Part shown: positions 1 through 6,804 of the stretch, piece by piece | Numbering within the stretch: position 1 is the stretch's first letter | Layout: each line of letters begins with the position of its first letter | Origin: Nanobdellota archaeon | GTDB taxonomy: Archaea > Nanobdellota > Nanobdellia > Pacearchaeales > GW2011-AR1 | Reading direction: 5' to 3' | DNA: 16,064 nt | NCBI GenBank assembly: GCA_030704765.1 | Contig: JAUYDD010000045.1 | Coordinates: forward strand, 1 to 16,064 | Notes under the pieces: model-generated | What the model was told of the DNA's origin: nothing | Database searches by the model: none | What the model saw: only the letters and a program-made list of their open reading frames with translations | Made by a program: the position numbers and the translations under genes

Positions 1-125
1 AAAATTCTTCTGAAAGAATTTTCATGCATCCTAAAAACAAGGGCCAATCAAACCACACTCGCCAGCAGGCGATTTTTTAGCTGTGGCAAAAAACCTTTAG
101 GGTGTGGTGGCCCATTGTTTTTTTG
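1..125 (+). repeat. Structured repeat element, copy A
   Basis: First of two near-identical elements. It starts at the window edge with a perfect 9-bp hairpin (AAAATTCTT / AAGAATTTT, loop CTGA, positions 1-22). Positions 33-110 are identical over 78 nt to 295-372. The conserved core folds as a three-way junction: outer stem ACCACAC (52-58) with GTGTGGT (102-108), hairpin TCGCC-AGCA-GGCGA (59-72), and stem TTTTTT (73-78) with AAAAAA (88-93) capped by GC/GC. GGGCCA (41-46) can also pair with TGGCCC (108-113). A T7 run follows at 118-124. The strand is unproven because stems fold on both strands; plus is chosen for the trailing T-run. It could be a small RNA, a terminator-like element or a non-autonomous mobile repeat. 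Confidence 0.75.
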
Positions 126-264
126 ATATTATGATTTAATAATCATATGAAATATTGTTCATACTAGTATATAAATCTTACGAATTATTATGTCGGAAAA
201 TAAACCTCATGATTCATCATGTGGTCGTAGCAAATGTTACAGTTTTCAATTCTCGAGCACATTC
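126..264. other. AT-rich spacer between the two repeat copies
   Basis: No convincing gene. It contains a perfect 7-bp palindrome (TATGATT-TAAT-AATCATA, 130-147), a TATA-like stretch (about 165-174, AGTATATAAA) and a small inverted repeat CATGA-TTCA-TCATG (208-221). The TATA-like box could start a plus-strand transcript near position 195-200 that would run through copy B to its T7 tract. That transcript is inferred from spacing alone. Confidence 0.35.
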
Positions 265-388
265 AAAATTTCTGAAAAATTTTGAAGTCATCCAAAAAAC
301 AAGGGCCAATCAAACCACACTCGCCAGCAGGCGATTTTTTAGCTGTGGCAAAAAACCTTTAGGGTGTGGTGGATTGTTTTTTTGATAA
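265..388 (+). repeat. Structured repeat element, copy B
   Basis: Second copy of the element at 1-125. The core at 295-372 is identical to 33-110. The 5' hairpin (265-283) uses a different stem, AAAATTT / AAATTTT, around the same CTGA(A) loop, so pairing is kept while bases change. The stems are ACCACAC (314-320) with GTGTGGT (364-370), TCGCC-AGCA-GGCGA (321-334), and TTTTTT (335-340) with AAAAAA (350-355). A T7 run lies at 377-383. This copy lacks the CCC found in copy A after the closing stem, but CAATC/GATTG can extend the outer stem instead. It ends only a few bases from the stop of the hydrolase gene on the minus strand, so it may also lie in that operon's 3' region. Confidence 0.75.
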
Positions 389-392
389 ACCT

Positions 393-1235
393 TTAAATTT
401 TTTTAAGCCATTTTATTATTTCATTGATTGTATCTTTTGAATAGATTATTGTAAGATGAGTATGATTTAGATATACACTCTTAATTTTTCCTTTATAATT
501 TTTTTTTATAACTAGTGCCTGATTTATAGGGGATATCAAATCAAATTTTCCATGTATCTGAAGACATGGAATTCTTGTATTTTTAATTTTTTCTAAAATA
601 TTTATTTTTTCTAATTGTTCTGACATTGTCTTTATTTTATCAACTGATTTCATCCTTAGAGGATAATATTTCCTTTTCAAGATTCCAAAACTCGGAATTA
701 ATCCATTGATTGAATAGATTTTTAATTGACTTAAAATTCTTATATAAAAAAATGATAATATTTCTAGAAACATTGTTTTTTTAAATTCTATTTTATAGGG
801 AGAACCTATTATGATAATTCCTCCAAATGAATTTTTTGAAGATTCATAGAGGCAAAGAGAGCCTCCTAAACTATGGCCTAACAGTATAATATTTTTTTCA
901 TTAATTTTAAGCTTTTTCTTTGAAAATAAAATAACTTTTTCAAGGGTATTAATTGATGATTTTATACTAAATAATGTTGAGTTGTCTTTTCCATGTCCAG
1001 GCAAGTCAAAAGTTATTATTGAAAATCCATTTTCAAGAAATTTTGTGAATAATTCTATGAAAGGGTAATATTTATCATTTCCAAAACCATGGGTAAATAT
1101 GATTGTTTTTTGATTTTCATGAGAGTTTATATAAATAAGGGATGTTTTTCCTGTCTTTGTATTAATAAAAAAATTATTTATTTTCAGATTTCTACTTTTG
1201 CAATAGTTATTTAGAAATTTTATTTGTTTAAGCAT
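393..1235 (-). CDS. Alpha/beta hydrolase (serine hydrolase, lysophospholipase/esterase-like)
   Basis: A 280-aa alpha/beta-hydrolase-fold enzyme with no signal peptide, so probably cytoplasmic. Visible landmarks are an oxyanion-type HGFG (residues 49-52), the FDLPGHG strand-turn (76-82), the nucleophile elbow GHSLGG with Ser122, a catalytic Asp in HGKFDL (Asp232) and the C-terminal His in NHTHL (His258 or His260). The complete triad suggests an active esterase, lipase or thioesterase; the substrate cannot be read from the sequence. The ATG overlaps the end of the upstream Lgt-like gene by 8 bp, which points to translational coupling as the last gene of a three-gene operon. Given those neighbours, a lipid or acyl-ester substrate is a reasonable inference. 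The protein is rich in Lys and Ile, as expected in an AT-rich genome. Confidence 0.88.
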   Translation of the reverse strand: MLKQIKFLNNYCKSRNLKINNFFINTKTGKTSLIYINSHENQKTIIFTHGFGNDKYYPFIELFTKFLENGFSIITFDLPGHGKDNSTLFSIKSSINTLEKVILFSKKKLKINEKNIILLGHSLGGSLCLYESSKNSFGGIIIIGSPYKIEFKKTMFLEILSFFYIRILSQLKIYSINGLIPSFGILKRKYYPLRMKSVDKIKTMSEQLEKINILEKIKNTRIPCLQIHGKFDLISPINQALVIKKNYKGKIKSVYLNHTHLTIIYSKDTINEIIKWLKKI

Positions 1236-2238
1236 TATTTGAACTTCCTGAACAAGCAGATGTTAAATAAGGATTATTTGCACATTGAGCATGAAACTTG
1301 CATTTTTTATTTTCAATTTTATTAACTCCAAAAAGGACAAAAGCTAGAATACACATTGGCAGGAGTATTGGAATCAATGATAGGCTGTAGGCAATATATC
1401 CTTTATTGAAGATCATTATTATTGGAACCTTATAAGTAAATGTTGCTATTAAATATCCTATTCCCATAATCCAGAGTAGTGCTGTTAGAATTAATTGGTA
1501 AAAAGAATATTTTGCAAGAAAGATTTTTTTTACCTCATTTCTTTTTGGTTCTAGAATAAGCCTAAGCAGGCCATAGGAAAATAGATATGTTGCAGATATG
1601 ATTCCATGATAGTGCACAAAAAAAAGAAGAATAACAAGCAAGAAACTTATTAAAACATTGCCAAACATTTCATAAATATGCACAGGATAGATTTTTTGGT
1701 TTTTCATATTAAAAAATCTAACCGCCCTTGTTATTGGGTTTGAATATAAGAAATAAAATCTTGTTTTTTCATTTTCTTCTTTTACTTTGATTGAACAGCA
1801 TCCATAGTTTATGCAGGCAGTTCTTCCAATTGCATGGAAAAGAGGACTTATGAGGAAGAGAGAATCTGAAGATCTTAAAATGGACTCTTTAAAATAAATA
1901 ACAATGAATAAACCGGATATCCAGATTCCTAAAAAACCTCCCAGGTAAGTATACCATTGGTTTTTGAATGCTTGTCCTGGTTTTTTAAACAAATTTGAAT
2001 CTGAAAAAAGCGGCAAAATTCTTGAGAGAATGATGAGAGAAGGTATGGTTATTAGAATTACTGATTTTGTGACGCCATTGTTAACTTGGAAAATCTGGAG
2101 CATTAGGGAAGCAGTAAAATATCCAAAAAACATGGTAATTGCTATTATCAAGCCATAGCTAAGAAGGACATATCTTCCAAAACTTATAACAATCGGCCTT
2201 TTTATAAAAAAGTCAATGTATTTTTGTATCAAGTTCAT
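1228..2238 (-). CDS. Lgt-like (prolipoprotein diacylglyceryl transferase family) polytopic membrane protein
   Basis: A 336-aa protein with several hydrophobic segments (about residues 24-50, 58-75, 98-117, 191-210, 245-268 and 283-304). It carries the arrangement of Lgt signatures: HAIGRTACINYGCC (135-148) in place of the Lgt GRxxNFxNGE region, YPVHIYE (184-190) in place of HPSQLYE, and GLLRLILEPKR (223-233) in place of the conserved R..E..R segment. Lgt moves a diacylglyceryl group to the Cys of bacterial prolipoproteins. In archaea, relatives are implicated in lipoprotein biogenesis, but the substrate here is unknown. The C-terminal tail after the last membrane segment has three cysteines (Cys313, Cys319, Cys329) in an Asn/Ser-rich stretch that is not part of ordinary Lgt. 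The gene overlaps the radical SAM gene by 26 bp and the hydrolase gene by 8 bp. Confidence 0.75.
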   Translation of the reverse strand: MNLIQKYIDFFIKRPIVISFGRYVLLSYGLIIAITMFFGYFTASLMLQIFQVNNGVTKSVILITIPSLIILSRILPLFSDSNLFKKPGQAFKNQWYTYLGGFLGIWISGLFIVIYFKESILRSSDSLFLISPLFHAIGRTACINYGCCSIKVKEENEKTRFYFLYSNPITRAVRFFNMKNQKIYPVHIYEMFGNVLISFLLVILLFFVHYHGIISATYLFSYGLLRLILEPKRNEVKKIFLAKYSFYQLILTALLWIMGIGYLIATFTYKVPIIMIFNKGYIAYSLSLIPILLPMCILAFVLFGVNKIENKKCKFHAQCANNPYLTSACSGSSNNA

Positions 2239-3379
2239 TTTTTATTTCTTCTAATATGCAGGATGCATAGAGTTTTCCATTGTAAAGAGTAGCATCAGGA
2301 CAACTATCGCATATATCTCTTTCTCCTTCAGTAGAACTAGGGGGCTGGATTATGCAGATTATCTGAAGATGGGATTTTTTAAATATTTTTAAGGGATTTT
2401 TTAATGTTTCCATTAAATAACTCTTAGAGATTGCTCTCAAGCTCTTGTTTATAATTGCTAATGGAATAATTTTGAAAAGATGAATTAAACCTTTTCTTTT
2501 TTCTAGTATATAATAATATCTTCCATTTTTAAGGTGATAGAACATATAGCATATTTCAGGAACTCTTTTATCCAAATATCCCAGTATTTTTTTATCCAGG
2601 GATAGCCAAAAGGAAAAAAGCCATCTTATGGTTTCGTCTTCTTTTTCACTTCCTAAATATGCGCTATAGCTAAGTTCTGGTATTTTTTTTGAAATCTCTT
2701 CACATATTTCAGGCAAATATACCCAATCTTTTTTATTAATTTTTTGGTTTTTGCTAAACATAACATCTCTTTTTGCTATTAATATGAGAATATCCACTTT
2801 TTTGTTGTTTTCTTGAACCCATTTTATTATATCTGGTATTTGAGGAAGGTTTTTTTTGCTAATAACGCAGGTAAAACCCAAGCTTAACCCTCCTATAGAA
2901 TAGACCAGGTCAGCATATTTTTGCCTTAGCTGATTTAGTTCAATCTCGTCTTTTGAAAAAGATTCAGAATTTGAATCTCTTAAAGAGTCAATTCTTATGA
3001 TTAATCCTATTAATCCTGAAGTTTTAAGATTTTTTAGGATTTCCTTATTAATCAAGGTTCCATTAGTAATAATCACTGGGTTAAGTTGCTGTTGTTTTAC
3101 AAATTCTACAATTTTAAGTATTTCAGGATGAGTTAAAGGTTCTCCTCCACTAATAATCAAGGAGTGGCAATTTCTAATTTTTTTTAATAATAATACCTCA
3201 TTTTTAATTTCTTCCAAGGGCTTGTGTTCTGATTTATTTGTGCTTAGATGGCATCCACGGTAACATCCAGGACATTTTAGGTTGCAGGAGGTAGTAATTT
3301 CAATCCAGGCATTTGGATTATCATTTTTAGACCAAGGTACTCTATACAAATTTTGAATATCAATTTTTTGGTTGTCCAT
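2213..3379 (-). CDS. Radical SAM protein with C-terminal cysteine motif (SPASM-like)
   Basis: A 388-aa radical SAM enzyme and first gene of a minus-strand operon. The canonical [4Fe-4S]-binding CxxxCxxC is CNLKCPGC (Cys32, Cys36, Cys39), followed by an SGGEP SAM-binding segment (77-81) and an ITNGTLI strand (104-110). The C-terminal region has Cys342, a CDSC pair (357-360) and Cys374 in NGKLYASC, which could hold an auxiliary Fe-S cluster as in SPASM/twitch enzymes. The region between residues 250 and 340 is hydrophobic and basic and could contact membrane or lipid. The reaction cannot be assigned. The 26-bp overlap with the Lgt-like gene and the downstream hydrolase suggest work on lipids, lipoproteins or a peptide. 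The ATG at 3379 is followed directly by conserved-looking sequence, and a TATA-like ATTTAAAT lies about 33 nt upstream on the minus strand. Confidence 0.85.
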   Translation of the reverse strand: MDNQKIDIQNLYRVPWSKNDNPNAWIEITTSCNLKCPGCYRGCHLSTNKSEHKPLEEIKNEVLLLKKIRNCHSLIISGGEPLTHPEILKIVEFVKQQQLNPVIITNGTLINKEILKNLKTSGLIGLIIRIDSLRDSNSESFSKDEIELNQLRQKYADLVYSIGGLSLGFTCVISKKNLPQIPDIIKWVQENNKKVDILILIAKRDVMFSKNQKINKKDWVYLPEICEEISKKIPELSYSAYLGSEKEDETIRWLFSFWLSLDKKILGYLDKRVPEICYMFYHLKNGRYYYILEKRKGLIHLFKIIPLAIINKSLRAISKSYLMETLKNPLKIFKKSHLQIICIIQPPSSTEGERDICDSCPDATLYNGKLYASCILEEIKNELDTKIH

Positions 3380-3477
3380 TTCTTTTTAATAGAATATGAA
3401 AATTTATCATTTAAATCTTTTGTTTTTGATTTTTTTAGTATAGCAATTCTTATAAGAGCGTTTGCTTTAGGTTTATA
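3380..3477. promoter_or_regulatory. Divergent promoter region
   Basis: The 98-bp gap between the minus-strand radical SAM operon and the plus-strand RadB-like gene. On the plus strand, CTTATAAG (about 3449-3456) lies 23-29 nt before the ATG at 3478, the spacing expected of an archaeal TATA box driving a leaderless transcript. On the minus strand, ATTTAAAT (about 3409-3416) lies about 30-35 nt before the ATG at 3379. No Shine-Dalgarno-like sequence is obvious before either start. Confidence 0.5.
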
Positions 3478-4251
3478 ATGGAAGAGATGATTGAAAAGAA
3501 TGATTTAGAGAAAAAAGAGAAAATTATAAGCAAAATTATGACTGGAAGCAGGGACTTGAACAATTGGCTTGAAGGAGGCTATGAAAATGGGGTGATTACT
3601 TTGTTCTATGGCCCTGCTGCAAGCGGTAAAAGTAATTTTGTTATGTTAGCAGCTTGCCATAATGCAAAAAAGGATAAAAAAATTATATTCATTGACAGTG
3701 AAGGGAGCTTTTCTGTTGACAGAATTAATCAAATATCAGGAGGATTGCCTGAATTTATTTTAAAAAATATTTTAATTTTAAAACCAACTAGTTTTAAAGA
3801 GCAAAAAAACGCTTTTTTAAAATTATTAAAAGAGTCTGAGAGCAAGAATATAGGGTTGATTATTGTTGATAGCATGGTTATGTTTTATAGGTTGGAATTG
3901 GCAGAAGCACGCAAAAAAGGATTGGAAAAAGTAAGAGAAATTAATTCAGATTTGGCAAAGCAAATGAAAGCATTACATGAAATTGCAATAAAAAATAATA
4001 TTCCAGTATTAATAACAAGCCAGGTTTATAATGATTTTTTAAGTGAGGAAGATTGGCTAAATGGAAAGGAAGCAGGAGTTAATGTTGTTGGGGGAGATAT
4101 ATTGAAATATTGGTGTAAGTGCATAATTGAATTAAAGAACAAGAATGGCAAGAAAAAAGCAATAATAAGAAAACACAGGAGCATTCCTGATAAAGAGCTT
4201 AATTTTGATGTCTGCAATGAAGGAATAAGAAAACGCGGGTTTTTTATATAA
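3478..4251 (+). CDS. radB: RadB-like RecA/RadA-family ATPase
   Basis: A 257-aa RecA-core protein lacking the N-terminal helix-hairpin-helix domain of RadA, as is typical of archaeal RadB. The Walker A motif is GPAASGKS (residues 45-52), a DSEGSF segment follows at 73-78, the Walker B is LIIVD (127-131), and ITSQVY (179-184) matches the polar motif that senses nucleotide. It starts with TGSRDLNNWLEGG, the usual RadB/RadA entry to the core. RadB is a recombination mediator-like paralogue of RadA in Euryarchaeota and DPANN. The first ATG (3478) fits a leaderless start from the upstream TATA box; ATG at 3487 is an alternative. It stands alone as a plus-strand gene, divergent from the radical SAM operon. 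KaiC-like ATPases are the main alternative, but the single compact core and SQVY favour RadB. Confidence 0.82.
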   Translation: MEEMIEKNDLEKKEKIISKIMTGSRDLNNWLEGGYENGVITLFYGPAASGKSNFVMLAACHNAKKDKKIIFIDSEGSFSVDRINQISGGLPEFILKNILILKPTSFKEQKNAFLKLLKESESKNIGLIIVDSMVMFYRLELAEARKKGLEKVREINSDLAKQMKALHEIAIKNNIPVLITSQVYNDFLSEEDWLNGKEAGVNVVGGDILKYWCKCIIELKNKNGKKKAIIRKHRSIPDKELNFDVCNEGIRKRGFFI

Positions 4252-4361
4252 AATTAACACGAATATCAAAAAAATCTATGTTATCCACACACTATTTTTA
4301 TGGAATTTTAATTTTAATAAGCTTTTTAAACTAGTTCTTGCTATTATTTTTATTAAAGAGG
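4252..4361 (+). promoter_or_regulatory. Intergenic region with TATA-like promoter for surface protein gene
   Basis: A 110-bp gap holding no gene. TTTTTAAAC (about 4322-4330) lies about 32-40 nt before the preferred ATG at 4362 and is a candidate TATA element. T-rich stretches (CTATTTTTATGG around 4290-4301, AATTTTAATTTTAA around 4304-4318) could also end the RadB transcript. Confidence 0.3.
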
Positions 4362-6572
4362 ATGGCTTATAAAAAATATATAAAAAGAGGGAACAAGCTT
4401 TGCGGTCCATATTACTATGAAAGTTACAGAGACAAGGATGGAAATGTCAAAAGGAGATATCTTGGTACTGTTGAATATTACGAGGGCATATTAAAAGAAA
4501 AAAATAAATTAAGGGTTGTTATCCACACAAAAGAAAAAAATAGTTATTTTCCCAGAATAAACAAAAGATTTTTTATTAATTTTTTAGCTGTATTTTTAAT
4601 TGTTATTGGCATAGTTCTGTTAGGATTGTTGTTATTCAGCGGTTTTAATTATCTTTCTTCTGGGCCCAGGTTATCTGGATTTGTCATAAGTGAAAACATG
4701 ACAAATGAACAGGTTTCTCAAGTATTATATGAAAATGAAATAATAAGGCAAGAACTGAATTCTAGTTCTGTTGCACTTCAGATAAGAGAACCTACAACCA
4801 CTGGTGAAACCATTAATGAAAACCTGAATTCTAGGCTAGATTTTGAGATTTCAGGCAAAAAATTACGGCTTTATTTTGACTTATTGAATTATTCTTCTTT
4901 TACTTATAAAATAGCTGAAAAAATAGCTATTGAAAACATGGCTTTTGGCGGAAGAATAATAGAAAAAGATAATATCACATTTGAAGAACATATTATTGAA
5001 AATATCACTATAATTGAAAATCAATCTATTTCTAATGAAACAAGTTTAATTAATGAAACTATTAATAAGACAATTGAAAATGAGACAATTATTAATGAGA
5101 GCATTATAACAGAACCTATAATTAATGAAACAGTTGATGTTGTTGATAAAGAAAAAGAGAGTGAAAAAGAAGACAAAAAAGAAGAAAAAGAAAGTATGAA
5201 AGAAGAGAAGAAAAAAGATAAAAAAGAAGAAAGTAAAAGCCCAATATCTTCTGGGCTTGTTTCTGATATTGAAAATAATAATTTAGGCAATAATCAGGAA
5301 ACTCTTCCAAGTGAACCTCCCCCAACTGAATCATCTGGAAGTGAAACTAGCAGTTCTGGAACTGAAATTCCTGTAAGTGAAAATACAATAACTGGAAACT
5401 TGATAAGGTTCTTTGGTTTTGTTGGAAGGATAATCGGAATTGATACAGGTGAAACAGATGCAGGATATGGGACAATTGGAAAAACAGGAAATGAAACTAT
5501 ACAAGAAGTAACTAATCAAGAAGTAAGAGACAAATTACAAGAACTTGATAAAGAAGAAATAGAGAAAATAAGTTCTGATTCTTCTATTAATGCTGATGAT
5601 TTTGATGTAATTATAAACAACACTCCTACAGCAGAGTCACCTAATATAAAATGGGGATATCAGGTCAGGTTGAATGACTTAAAGTTCTTGGCTAAAATCT
5701 CCATAACAAGTGAAGAAGAACTTTCTATATATAACACTAACAGCCTGAGGATTGGAAGAAGAAACATTTTATCATTCAAAGACCTGGAAGATTCTGGATA
5801 TAAAGTCAGGTTTGAAGAGCCCAGCCTTGAGATTAATACAAATTCAATTGAAGTCAAATTAAATACAGCTGAGATAAATGAAAATGTTCTAAGTGATAAT
5901 AATAGTGTTAATCTAGGTGTTGTTAATGCATCAAATGAAACAACTGGAAATATTATTGATAATAATGAAAGTATTGTAAATGTAAATAATAATGCAAGCA
6001 ATCAGAGTTTAGGAGATAGTGTTAATAGTGGTGATAATTCTGATGATATTAATAATAATGCCAGTTCTGAACCTGAACAAACAGGTTATGGGGTTACAGG
6101 CAATGTAATAAAATTTTTCGGATTTGTTGGAAGAGTAGTTGGATTAGTTGAAGAAAACCAAACACAGGTTCAAGATATCAAATATAATAACACAATCACG
6201 ATATATATTGAAAGGGATTTTACAGGTAATCCTGAAGGTTATAAAATAGGGGATATAATTAATCTTGACCCAACATTAATAATAATTGAAATATCAAAAG
6301 CAGAACATTTAGATTCAAACAGGAGTTTTATTTCAGATATTTATGAGCAGGTTAAAGCTATTGATGGAAATTGGAGCGAGATAATTAATAATAGCCATTA
6401 TGTCAGAGCTTATTTTTCTAAAAATTTAACTAGAAATAATGATATAACTATTTATGCGAGAGCAAGTGGATGGAATAATTCTATTGTTATTGATGGAAAA
6501 GAAGTTTCCTATGATATTTATCTTATGAAAAAAAGAATTGATGAGCTCAAGAGGGAGCTGAACATGAGCTAA
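4362..6572 (+). CDS. Single-pass, sequon-rich surface protein with cytoplasmic GPYYYES motif
   Basis: A 736-aa protein of unknown function. Residues 2-36 (YIKRGNKLCGPYYYESYRD..., ending RRYLG) resemble the small DUF6788-like motif found in archaeal and mobile-element proteins. One membrane segment follows at about 72-96, preceded by basic residues, giving N-in/C-out topology. The ectodomain has a dense N-glycosylation sequon stretch (204-258, INET-type repeats), a Lys/Glu-rich charged stretch (262-292), and two copies of a TGN-[LV]-I-[RK]-FFGFVGR motif (344-359 and 579-594). Its C-terminal domain (about 605-720) contains LDPTLIIIEISKAEHLDSN and DITIYAR segments that I recall from archaeal surface proteins. 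The ATG at 4362 is preferred because the conserved motif begins there; an in-frame TTG at 4338 would add eight hydrophobic residues. The stop lies 1 bp before the next gene. Confidence 0.8.
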   Translation: MAYKKYIKRGNKLCGPYYYESYRDKDGNVKRRYLGTVEYYEGILKEKNKLRVVIHTKEKNSYFPRINKRFFINFLAVFLIVIGIVLLGLLLFSGFNYLSSGPRLSGFVISENMTNEQVSQVLYENEIIRQELNSSSVALQIREPTTTGETINENLNSRLDFEISGKKLRLYFDLLNYSSFTYKIAEKIAIENMAFGGRIIEKDNITFEEHIIENITIIENQSISNETSLINETINKTIENETIINESIITEPIINETVDVVDKEKESEKEDKKEEKESMKEEKKKDKKEESKSPISSGLVSDIENNNLGNNQETLPSEPPPTESSGSETSSSGTEIPVSENTITGNLIRFFGFVGRIIGIDTGETDAGYGTIGKTGNETIQEVTNQEVRDKLQELDKEEIEKISSDSSINADDFDVIINNTPTAESPNIKWGYQVRLNDLKFLAKISITSEEELSIYNTNSLRIGRRNILSFKDLEDSGYKVRFEEPSLEINTNSIEVKLNTAEINENVLSDNNSVNLGVVNASNETTGNIIDNNESIVNVNNNASNQSLGDSVNSGDNSDDINNNASSEPEQTGYGVTGNVIKFFGFVGRVVGLVEENQTQVQDIKYNNTITIYIERDFTGNPEGYKIGDIINLDPTLIIIEISKAEHLDSNRSFISDIYEQVKAIDGNWSEIINNSHYVRAYFSKNLTRNNDITIYARASGWNNSIVIDGKEVSYDIYLMKKRIDELKRELNMS
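5391..5438 (+). repeat. Internal duplicated motif TGN..FFGFVGR, copy 1
   Basis: This encodes residues 344-359 of the surface protein (TGNLIRFFGFVGRIIG). The same hydrophobic/aromatic motif recurs 705 bp downstream. The DNA differs at many third positions while the protein is kept, so selection appears to act on the peptide. It follows a Ser/Thr/Gly-rich linker. Its role is unknown. Confidence 0.7.
6096..6143 (+). repeat. Internal duplicated motif TGN..FFGFVGR, copy 2
   Basis: This encodes residues 579-594 (TGNVIKFFGFVGRVVG), the second copy of the motif at 5391-5438. It sits after an Asn/Ser-rich linker and just before the C-terminal domain. Both copies are next to Gly-Tyr-Gly-containing linkers. 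Confidence 0.7.
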
Positions 6573-6573
6573 G

Positions 6574-6798
6574 ATGGATAAAAAAGAAATTAAGAAAGAG
6601 GTTGAAAAGGAAATTAAAAAAGAGATAGGTTATGATTGCTCTTGCTGCGATTTTGCTCAAGAATTACCAAACAAAGACCTACAAAATGATTTTGTCTATT
6701 GCTGTAATCCAGATTGTAAATATCATTATCATGTATTATTTGAGCATTTTAGATGTAAAAAGGATGAGGATGATGAAGATGATGAAAATGTGAATTGA
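6574..6798 (+). CDS. Small Cys/His-rich, probably zinc-binding protein
   Basis: A 74-aa protein that I cannot assign to a named family. Residues 3-19 form a Lys/Glu-rich amphipathic helix. The centre has seven cysteines (22, 24, 25, 43, 44, 48, 61) and three histidines (51, 53, 58), arranged as CSCC...CCNPDCKYHYH...C, which suits one or two structural zinc sites. The C-terminus is strongly acidic (DEDDEDDE). The start lies 1 bp after the stop of the surface-protein gene and its stop is 6 bp before the Thg1-like gene, so it is almost surely cotranscribed with them. An adaptor or nucleic-acid-binding role is possible but not shown by the sequence. Confidence 0.7.
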   Translation: MDKKEIKKEVEKEIKKEIGYDCSCCDFAQELPNKDLQNDFVYCCNPDCKYHYHVLFEHFRCKKDEDDEDDENVN

Positions 6799-6804
6799 TG
6801 AACT

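Noticed and set aside
155..385. A 76-codon plus-strand open frame across the second repeat copy
   Set aside because: Its C-terminal half is just the translated structured repeat, composition is unlike a protein, and structural conservation explains the bases better.
1..388. CRISPR array, C/D or H/ACA guide RNA as explanation of the repeats
   Set aside because: There are only two units of over 100 nt without regular spacers, and I found no proper box C/D or 3' ACA arrangement.
4281..4527. Two TTATCCACA sequences (4281 and 4519) that match the bacterial DnaA box
   Set aside because: The window looks archaeal, where DnaA is absent. One lies inside a coding sequence (VIHT), and two scattered matches do not make an origin.
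5021..6001. Several minus-strand frames opposite the surface protein
   Set aside because: They are Ser/Phe/Leu-rich mirror frames of Glu/Lys/Asn-rich coding sequence and have no domain-like features.
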